Assembly (NCBI GenBank): GCA_002344885.1
Contig: DDUQ01000130.1
Coordinates: forward strand, 1-10,640
Source: Comamonadaceae bacterium UBA2334
Lineage (GTDB): Bacteria; Pseudomonadota; Gammaproteobacteria; Burkholderiales; Burkholderiaceae_C
Length of the DNA: 10,640 bases
Direction: 5' to 3'
Shown: piece after piece, positions 6,459 to 10,640 of the stretch
Layout: every line of letters begins with the position of its first letter
Position numbering within the stretch: the stretch's first letter is position 1
Position numbers and translations under genes: made by a program
Notes under the pieces: generated by a model
The model's database searches: none
The model's input: only the letters and a program-made list of their open reading frames with translations
Told to the model about the DNA's origin: nothing

Positions 6459-6824
6459 ATGCGTCATTATGAAATCGTCTTGCTGATCCATCCGGATCAA
6501 AGCGAGCAGGTTCCAGCCATGCTGGAGCGCTACAAGGGCATGATCACCGCTGGCGGTGGCGCTGTCCACCGTGTTGAAGACTGGGGCCGCCGTCAACTGG
6601 TGTACCAGATCAACAAGCTGAACAAGGCACATTACCTGTGCGTGAACATCGAAGCCGATCAGGCTGTGATGGCCGAGCTGGAACACGCCTTCAAGTTCAA
6701 CGATGCCGTGCTGCGTCACCTGACCGTGCAGAAGAAGAAAGCCGAAACCGGCCCTTCTTCCATGATGAAGTCGGTCGAGCGCGAAGAAGCACGCAAGGCT
6801 TCCCAGCAGGAGAACGCCGCCTGA
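6459..6824 (+). CDS. rpsF: Small ribosomal subunit protein S6
   Basis: S6 binds 16S rRNA with S18 in the platform of the 30S subunit. The protein has 121 residues starting MRHYEIVLLIHPDQ, with the S6 core motifs GGAVHRVEDWGRRQLVYQI and KAHYLCVNIEA and the strand AVLRHLTV. A charged tail rich in Lys, Glu and Ala follows, shorter than the glutamate-extended E. coli tail. The start is set by the strong AAGGAG at 6448-6453, 5 nt before the ATG, and by the family N-terminus; an in-frame GTG two codons upstream overlaps this site. It is the first gene of rpsF-priB-rpsR-rplI. Confidence 0.98.
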   Translation: MRHYEIVLLIHPDQSEQVPAMLERYKGMITAGGGAVHRVEDWGRRQLVYQINKLNKAHYLCVNIEADQAVMAELEHAFKFNDAVLRHLTVQKKKAETGPSSMMKSVEREEARKASQQENAA

Positions 6825-6858
6825 TTGTGTGTGGGCACGACCCGTTCACGATCCCTTG

Positions 6859-6890
6859 TTGAACCGGCTTCGGTTTGAACCAGCTTCAGT
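6859..6890 (+). repeat. 16-bp tandem duplication across the priB start
   Basis: TTGAACCGGCTTCGGT (6859-6874) is followed immediately by TTGAACCAGCTTCAGT (6875-6890), with 14 of 16 positions identical. The second copy begins with the proposed TTG start codon of priB. The first copy can also fold AACCG-GCTT-CGGTT (6862-6875), just ahead of and touching that codon. Confidence 0.8.
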
Positions 6891-7162
6891 TGTCAGCCAG
6901 CATCGAACAGGTGTATCCCATGCGGTACACCCCCGCCGGGTTACCGGCCATCGACGTGGTGTTGTCACATGAATCCGAGGTCATCGACACCGGCATCCCT
7001 CGCCAAGTCAAGCTGAGCCTTCGGGCAGTGGCATTTGGCAGCATGGCTGAAACGCTGGCGGTGGCCAGTCTGGAAGCCAAGTGGGAGTTCAAGGGATTTT
7101 TGGGGTTGTCTCGCAACGGCAAAGGCGTTGTGTTTCATATTCAGGACATTCACAGCATTTAA
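6875..7162 (+). CDS. priB: Primosomal replication protein PriB
   Basis: PriB is a small OB-fold single-stranded-DNA-binding protein that helps PriA-dependent loading of DnaB at stalled forks. The 95-residue product begins NQLQLSASIEQV, continues with PMRYTPAGLPAIDVVLSHES (a hallmark of PriB) and ends with the OB strands VAFGSMAE, WEFKGFLG, RNGKGVVFHI. E. coli PriB has 104 residues. The start is read as the TTG at 6875, because the conserved N-terminal strand NxLxLxA begins there and the first in-frame ATG (6920) would delete that strand. No strong Shine-Dalgarno is evident; the start sits in a tandem repeat and beside a small hairpin, so low or coupled translation relative to the flanking ribosomal genes is likely. 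Location between rpsF and rpsR is the standard arrangement in beta- and gammaproteobacteria. Confidence 0.93.
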   Translation: MNQLQLSASIEQVYPMRYTPAGLPAIDVVLSHESEVIDTGIPRQVKLSLRAVAFGSMAETLAVASLEAKWEFKGFLGLSRNGKGVVFHIQDIHSI

Positions 7163-7174
7163 GGAAGGCCCATC

Positions 7175-7459
7175 ATGGCTGCACCCAAGCGTTTCAATAA
7201 CAAAGACAAGCGCCCCAAGCGCAACACCCAGTCGCTGCTGTTCAAGCGGAAGCGTTACTGCCGTTTCACCGTCGCGAAAGTCGAAGAAGTCGACTACAAA
7301 GACATCGACACCCTGCGCGATTTCATTGCTGAAAACGGCAAGATCATTCCCGCACGTCTGACCGGCACACGTGCCATTTACCAGCGTCAGGTCAACACCG
7401 CCATCAAGCGTGCCCGCTTCCTGGCCCTGTTGCCTTACTCTGATCAACATCGCGTTTAA
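7175..7459 (+). CDS. rpsR: Small ribosomal subunit protein S18
   Basis: S18 partners S6 on the 30S platform. The 94-residue protein contains the S18 core KRKRYCRFTVAKVEEVDYKD, then FIAENGKIIPARLTGTRA and YQRQVNTAIKRARFLALLPY. It has an N-terminal extension of about 18 basic residues (APKRFNNKDKRPKRN) compared with the 75-residue E. coli protein, as seen in other betaproteobacteria. AAGGAAGG at 7161-7168 provides the ribosome-binding site and overlaps the priB stop codon. The gap to priB is 12 bp and to rplI 11 bp. Confidence 0.98.
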   Translation: MAAPKRFNNKDKRPKRNTQSLLFKRKRYCRFTVAKVEEVDYKDIDTLRDFIAENGKIIPARLTGTRAIYQRQVNTAIKRARFLALLPYSDQHRV

Positions 7460-7470
7460 GGAGAAGCAGC

Positions 7471-7923
7471 ATGCAAATCATCCTGCTCGAAAAAGTTGTC
7501 AACCTGGGTGCTCTGGGTGACGTGGTCAAGGTCAAGGACGGCTACGCCCGCAATTTCCTGATCCCTGCTGGCCGTGCCCGCCGCGCCACACAAGCTGCCA
7601 TCGCCGAGTTCGAAGCACGCCGCGCCGAACTCGAGAAGGCTGCTGCCGCCAAGCATGCCGAAGCGGAAGCACTGGGCGCCAAGCTGGCCGGCATCGTCGT
7701 CAAGATCAGCCAGAAGGCTGGTGTGGACGGCCGCCTGTTCGGTTCCGTGACCAACCACGACATCGCCGATGAACTTGTGAAGATGGGCCATGCTGTGGTC
7801 AAGTCTCAGGTTCGCATGCCCAACGGCCCCCTGAAGGCAGTGGGCGAGTACACCGTTGTGCTGTCGCTGCACACCGATGTCCATGTGGACGTCACGGTAA
7901 CGGTGCTGGGCGAAACAGCCTGA
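7471..7923 (+). CDS. rplI: Large ribosomal subunit protein L9
   Basis: L9 binds domain V of 23S rRNA and reaches out from the L1 stalk side of the 50S subunit, helping frame maintenance. The 150-residue protein matches the usual length (149 in E. coli). The N-terminal domain has MQIILLEKVVNLGALGDVVKVKDGYARNFLIP, including the signature G-x2-G-x-V-V-x-V-K-x-G-Y-x-R-N-x-L-I-P. The long alanine- and glutamate-rich connecting helix spans about 41-75, and the C-terminal domain includes DGRLFGSVTNHDIADEL. AAGGAG at 7458-7463 begins within the rpsR stop codon, giving tight coupling. It is the last gene of the operon and is followed by hairpins. Confidence 0.98.
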   Translation: MQIILLEKVVNLGALGDVVKVKDGYARNFLIPAGRARRATQAAIAEFEARRAELEKAAAAKHAEAEALGAKLAGIVVKISQKAGVDGRLFGSVTNHDIADELVKMGHAVVKSQVRMPNGPLKAVGEYTVVLSLHTDVHVDVTVTVLGETA

Positions 7924-7932
7924 TACCGGCTT

Positions 7933-7956
7933 GGTCGGTCAGACCTGACCGCGACC
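7933..7956 (+). other. Inverted repeat 3' of rplI
   Basis: CGGTCAG (7936-7942) and CTGACCG (7945-7951) are separated by only AC, and flanking GGTC and GACC can extend the pairing with a bulge. There is no T-run after it, so it is not a terminator by itself; it could stabilise the 3' end of the operon mRNA or be a protein-binding palindrome. Confidence 0.4.
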
Positions 7957-7996
7957 GGGCTCTCCTTTTGGCGGGGTAACCTGTCAAAACCGGTCA

Positions 7997-8029
7997 AAAA
8001 AATGCCGCCCCTGAAAAGGCGGCATTTTT
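7997..8029 (+). terminator. Rho-independent terminator of the rpsF-rplI operon
   Basis: AATGCCGCC (8001-8009) pairs with GGCGGCATT (8018-8026) around an eight-base loop. The stem is preceded by an A-run and followed by TTTT-A, so it can work in both directions. It lies about 75 bp after the rplI stop. Confidence 0.92.
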
Positions 8030-8139
8030 ATTGGGCTTTCCACAGGCTGACGGCTGATTTCCACCAGTTATCAACAGGGTTGTACCGTGACGCCCGGACG
8101 GTGTTTGCGTAACATCAGCAGCTTGCCTATCACCTACCC
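8030..8139 (+). promoter_or_regulatory. dnaB upstream region with DnaA-box-like words
   Basis: This 110-bp region between the rplI terminator and dnaB must hold the dnaB promoter. Three words resemble the DnaA box TTWTNCACA: CTTTCCACA (8036-8044, one mismatch), ATTTCCACC (8057-8065, two mismatches) and TTATCAACA (8068-8076, one mismatch to TTATCCACA). Their starts are 21 and 11 bp apart, close to whole helical turns. A weak promoter pairing GTGACG (8087-8092) with TAACAT (8110-8115) at 17 bp spacing is possible. No Shine-Dalgarno is visible ahead of the dnaB ATG. Confidence 0.35.
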
Positions 8140-9561
8140 ATGAACGCAGTCACTTCCCGCACTTTCGATCCCCTCGATCCGGCTGATTACCCCTTGGATC
8201 CTCAGGTGGCCCAACTTCGGGTGCCGCCGCATTCGATCGAGGCGGAGTCCAGTGTCCTCGGGGGGCTGCTGTTGGACAACTCGGCATGGGATCGCGTCAG
8301 TGATCTGGTCAAAGACGCTGACTTCTATCGGCATGAACACAAACTGGTGTTTGCCGCGATTGCACAGTTGGTCAATGCGTCCAAACCGGCTGATGTCATC
8401 ACGGTGTTCGAGCAATTGCAAGGCCAGGGCAAGGCGGATGACGTGGGGGGGCTGGGCTACCTCAATTCGCTGGCCCAGTATGTGCCCAGCGCCGCCAATA
8501 TCCGGCGCTATGCCGAGATCGTCCGCGAACGGGGCATTTTGCGCAAACTGCTGACGGCCAGCGACGAAATTGCAACGGCCGCCTATGCGCCGCAGGGTCG
8601 TCCGGTCGCCAAGATACTCGACGAGGCCGAGCAGAAAATCTTCCACATTGGCGAAGAAGGCTCGCGCATGAAGCAGGGCTTTCAAAGCATGGACACCCTG
8701 GTGGTGGAGTTGCTGGATCGCGTGCAGGAAATGGCGGACAACCCGGCGGACATCACGGGTGTACCGACAGGCTTCATCGACCTGGACAGGATGACGGCCG
8801 GGCTGCAGGCGGGTGACCTGATTGTGCTGGCTGCTCGCCCTTCGATGGGGAAGACGGCATTTGCGGTCAACATTGCCGAACACGTGGCATTGAACGAAGG
8901 GCTGCCGGTTGCGGTGTTTTCCATGGAAATGGGAGCCGCCCAGCTGGCGGTTCGTGTGGTTGGCTCGATTGGACGGATCAACCAGGGCCATTTGCGCACG
9001 GGAAAACTGACCGATGAAGAGTGGCCACGTTTGACCGAAGCCATCGAGCGGTTGCGTACGGTGTCGCTTCACATCGACGAGACCCCGGGCCTGACGCCCA
9101 GTGAACTGCGTGCCAACGCGCGGCGTCTGGCGCGTCAGTGCGGCAAGCTGGGGTTGATTGTGGTTGATTACCTGCAACTGATGAGTGGCAGCAGCGGCTC
9201 CAACGGTGAAAACCGGGCGACCGAATTGGGTGAAATTTCGCGTGGCCTGAAGATGCTGGCCAAAGAACTTCAGTGCCCGGTGATCGCGCTGTCACAGTTG
9301 AATCGGAGCGTCGAGCAACGCACCGACAAGCGCCCGATGATGAGTGACTTGCGTGAATCGGGAGCCATTGAACAGGATGCTGACATCATCATGTTCATTT
9401 ACCGTGACGAGTATTACAACAAGGACAGCAAAGAGCCGGGCGTGGCAGAGATCATCATCGGCAAACAGCGAAATGGACCCACCGGCACGGTGAAGTTGGC
9501 GTTCCTGAACCAGCTGACGCGTTTCGAAAGCCTGGCCTCAGGGTCTTACGACGTCTACTGA
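8140..9561 (+). CDS. dnaB: Replicative DNA helicase DnaB
   Basis: DnaB is the hexameric 5'-3' helicase that unwinds the chromosome ahead of the replisome and recruits primase. The 473-residue protein is full length (E. coli 471). The N-terminal collar domain starts at RVPPHSIEAESSVLGGLL (27-44), and a helical linker follows near 175-200. The RecA-like motor carries Walker A ARPSMGKTA (232-240), SMEM (261-264), Walker B LIVVDYLQLM (339-348), ALSQLNRSVEQR (383-394), and GKQRNGP (441-447), in which Arg444 corresponds to the E. coli arginine finger. No intein interrupts the Walker A or other motifs, where DnaB inteins often sit. The start gives the family N-terminus, though the first 20 residues are variable and no ribosome-binding site is obvious. 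It is a monocistronic-looking unit, convergent with the PhoH-type gene. Confidence 0.97.
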   Translation: MNAVTSRTFDPLDPADYPLDPQVAQLRVPPHSIEAESSVLGGLLLDNSAWDRVSDLVKDADFYRHEHKLVFAAIAQLVNASKPADVITVFEQLQGQGKADDVGGLGYLNSLAQYVPSAANIRRYAEIVRERGILRKLLTASDEIATAAYAPQGRPVAKILDEAEQKIFHIGEEGSRMKQGFQSMDTLVVELLDRVQEMADNPADITGVPTGFIDLDRMTAGLQAGDLIVLAARPSMGKTAFAVNIAEHVALNEGLPVAVFSMEMGAAQLAVRVVGSIGRINQGHLRTGKLTDEEWPRLTEAIERLRTVSLHIDETPGLTPSELRANARRLARQCGKLGLIVVDYLQLMSGSSGSNGENRATELGEISRGLKMLAKELQCPVIALSQLNRSVEQRTDKRPMMSDLRESGAIEQDADIIMFIYRDEYYNKDSKEPGVAEIIIGKQRNGPTGTVKLAFLNQLTRFESLASGSYDVY

Positions 9562-9595
9562 CGCCTGACCCTTGTCGCGGGTCTCAGTTTCAAGC

Positions 9596-9629
9596 ATGCC
9601 GGGCTGCCAACGTATTGGCAGCCCGGCAT
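9596..9629. terminator. Perfect 15-bp inverted repeat between convergent genes
   Basis: ATGCCGGGCTGCCAA (9596-9610) and TTGGCAGCCCGGCAT (9615-9629) pair perfectly around CGTA. The hairpin is very GC-rich and sits midway between the stop codons of dnaB and the PhoH-type gene, so it probably ends transcription from both sides. Neither side has a proper T-run, and CAAGC flanks it on both sides (9591-9595 and 9631-9635). A smaller hairpin, GACCC-GGGTC (9567-9571 with 9579-9583), lies just after dnaB. Confidence 0.65.
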
Positions 9630-9648
9630 TCAAGCTCTGACAGGTTTT

Positions 9649-10640
9649 CTACAAGACGTCGCTGGCGTAGTCTGCCAACCGTGACCGTTCTCCGCGCGCC
9701 AGCGTGATGTGGCCGCCGTGTGGCCAACCTTTGAACCGGTCAACCGCGTAGGTCATGCCCGAAGATCCCTCCGTGAGGTAAGGCGTGTCAATCTGTGCGA
9801 GGTTGCCCATACAAATGATTTTTGTGCCGGGCCCCGCGCGGGTGATCAGGGTTTTCATTTGCTTCGGTGTCAGGTTCTGGGCTTCATCAATGATGAGGTA
9901 CTTGTTCATGAACGTGCGTCCACGCATGAAGTTCATGCTCTTGATCTTGATTCGACTGCGTACCAACTCGTTGGTCGCGGCGCGCCCCCATTCACCCGCA
10001 TTGCCTCCATCGCCTTTGGCCAGAAATTCAAGGTTGTCGTCAAGGGCACCCATCCAGGGTCCCATTTTTTCCTCTTCGGTGCCAGGCAGAAAACCAATGT
10101 CTTCGCCAACACTGACGGTGGCGCGGGTCATGATGATTTCGGTGTAGCGGCGCTCGTCCAACACCTGGGTCAAGCCGGCCGCCAATGCCATCAGCGTCTT
10201 GCCCGTGCCAGCGGTACCGGTGAGCGTGACGAAGTCAATGTCCGGATCCATGAGCAAATTGAGGGCAAAGTTTTGCTCCCGGTTGCGGCTGGTGACGCCC
10301 CACACCGCATTCTTCAGGTGTGTGAAGTCGCGCAGGGTTTTCAGGACGACGGTCTTGTCGCGGATTTCCACGACCCGAGCGTGCAGCGCGGGTTCGCCGG
10401 GTGCCTCGAAGTAGACAAACTGGTTGATGTGGCATTGCGCCACAACGGGGCCGCTGACGCGGTAAAACGTGTGGCTGCCTTGTTGCCAGCTTTCGACCGT
10501 TTTGCTTTGCCGGTTCCAGAAGTCATGCGGCAGGGCCATGGAGCCGCTGTAGAGCAACTCGCCATCGTCCAATACTTTGTCGTTTTCGTAGTCTTGTGCA
10601 TCCAGACCCAAAGCACGCGCCTTGATGCGCATGTTGATGT
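9649..10640 (-). CDS. PIN-PhoH family ATPase, 5' end beyond window
   Basis: About 330 residues are visible and the frame stays open to the right edge; the residues just before the first visible Met read I-N, giving INMRIKARALGL, typical of the end of a PIN domain in fused PIN-PhoH proteins. The Met at 10632 is therefore internal and the true start is outside. Numbering from that Met, the PhoH ATPase domain has Walker A TGTAGTGKT (138-146), TRATVSVGEDIGFLPGT (169-185), Walker B YLIIDEAQNL (245-254) and GNLAQIDTPYL (276-286). A region of about 35-130 links the two domains. Family knowledge: PIN domains are RNases, and PhoH2-type fusions show RNA unwinding and cleavage; the E. coli phoH phosphate-starvation role belongs to a separate branch. 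It is convergent with dnaB. Confidence 0.93.
   Translation of the reverse strand, partial: INMRIKARALGLDAQDYENDKVLDDGELLYSGSMALPHDFWNRQSKTVESWQQGSHTFYRVSGPVVAQCHINQFVYFEAPGEPALHARVVEIRDKTVVLKTLRDFTHLKNAVWGVTSRNREQNFALNLLMDPDIDFVTLTGTAGTGKTLMALAAGLTQVLDERRYTEIIMTRATVSVGEDIGFLPGTEEEKMGPWMGALDDNLEFLAKGDGGNAGEWGRAATNELVRSRIKIKSMNFMRGRTFMNKYLIIDEAQNLTPKQMKTLITRAGPGTKIICMGNLAQIDTPYLTEGSSGMTYAVDRFKGWPHGGHITLARGERSRLADYASDVL

Noticed and set aside
7979..8000. Near-repeat TGTCAAAAC / CGGTCAAAAA as an operator
   Set aside because: The similarity is short and largely A-rich, and the second copy is the A-tract of the terminator stem.
8134..9177. Long open frame (347 codons) on the minus strand opposite dnaB
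   Set aside because: It is an antisense shadow of a GC-rich gene; the translation has no recognisable family features, while the plus-strand frame is an unmistakable DnaB.
8232..9561. Possible intein or mobile insertion in dnaB
   Set aside because: All helicase motifs follow in normal order and spacing, and the total length equals that of an uninterrupted DnaB.
1..10640. Undescribed defence, mobile or biosynthetic system
   Set aside because: Every long coding frame belongs to a known, mostly housekeeping family in a familiar order; there are no transposases, integrases, direct-repeat arrays, attachment sites or composition shifts that I can see.

Overview
The window looks like a chromosomal housekeeping segment of a GC-rich betaproteobacterium, most likely Burkholderiales and plausibly Comamonadaceae. 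Evidence for this is the high-GC third-position codon use, the order mltG-tmk-holB-pilZ-tatD, priB lying between rpsF and rpsR, and the long N-terminal extension on ribosomal protein S18. The family level is inference; a 16S or marker-gene search would settle it. I see no mobile element, CRISPR array, tRNA, rRNA or defence system, and no convincing new multi-gene system.

Left part (1-1232, minus strand): the start of an NRDE/TANGO2-family gene that runs off the left edge, then ygfZ, a folate-binding Fe-S maintenance protein. ygfZ is transcribed away from mltG across a gap of about 50 bp.

Centre-left (1283-5652 and on to 6353, plus strand): mltG, tmk and holB are joined by ATGA stop/start overlaps and look like one translationally coupled operon for cell-wall termination, dTTP supply and the replicase clamp loader. 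pilZ (type IV pilus assembly) follows after 66 bp. The 229-bp gap between pilZ and the tatD start is not empty. It holds a structured RNA that I read as 6S RNA (ssrS), the global RNA polymerase regulator, followed by an intrinsic-terminator hairpin that ends just before the tatD start codon. tatD is then coupled by another ATGA to an ankyrin-repeat protein with a twin-arginine-type signal peptide.

Centre-right (6364-8029, plus strand): a clear TATAAT -10 box and a structured leader precede the ribosomal-protein operon rpsF-priB-rpsR-rplI (S6, primosomal protein PriB, S18, L9), which closes with a textbook terminator. priB appears to use a TTG start placed inside a 16-bp tandem duplication.

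Right part (8030-10640): a 110-bp upstream region with three DnaA-box-like words leads into dnaB, the replicative helicase, which is intact with no intein. A strong perfect inverted repeat separates it from a convergent PIN-PhoH ATPase gene on the minus strand whose 5' part lies beyond the right edge.

The common theme is replication and translation: Tmk, delta', PriB and DnaB all serve DNA synthesis, while S6, S18 and L9 serve the ribosome. No gene-free stretch exceeds 300 bases; the two longest gaps (4572-4800 and 7924-8139) are described as features.
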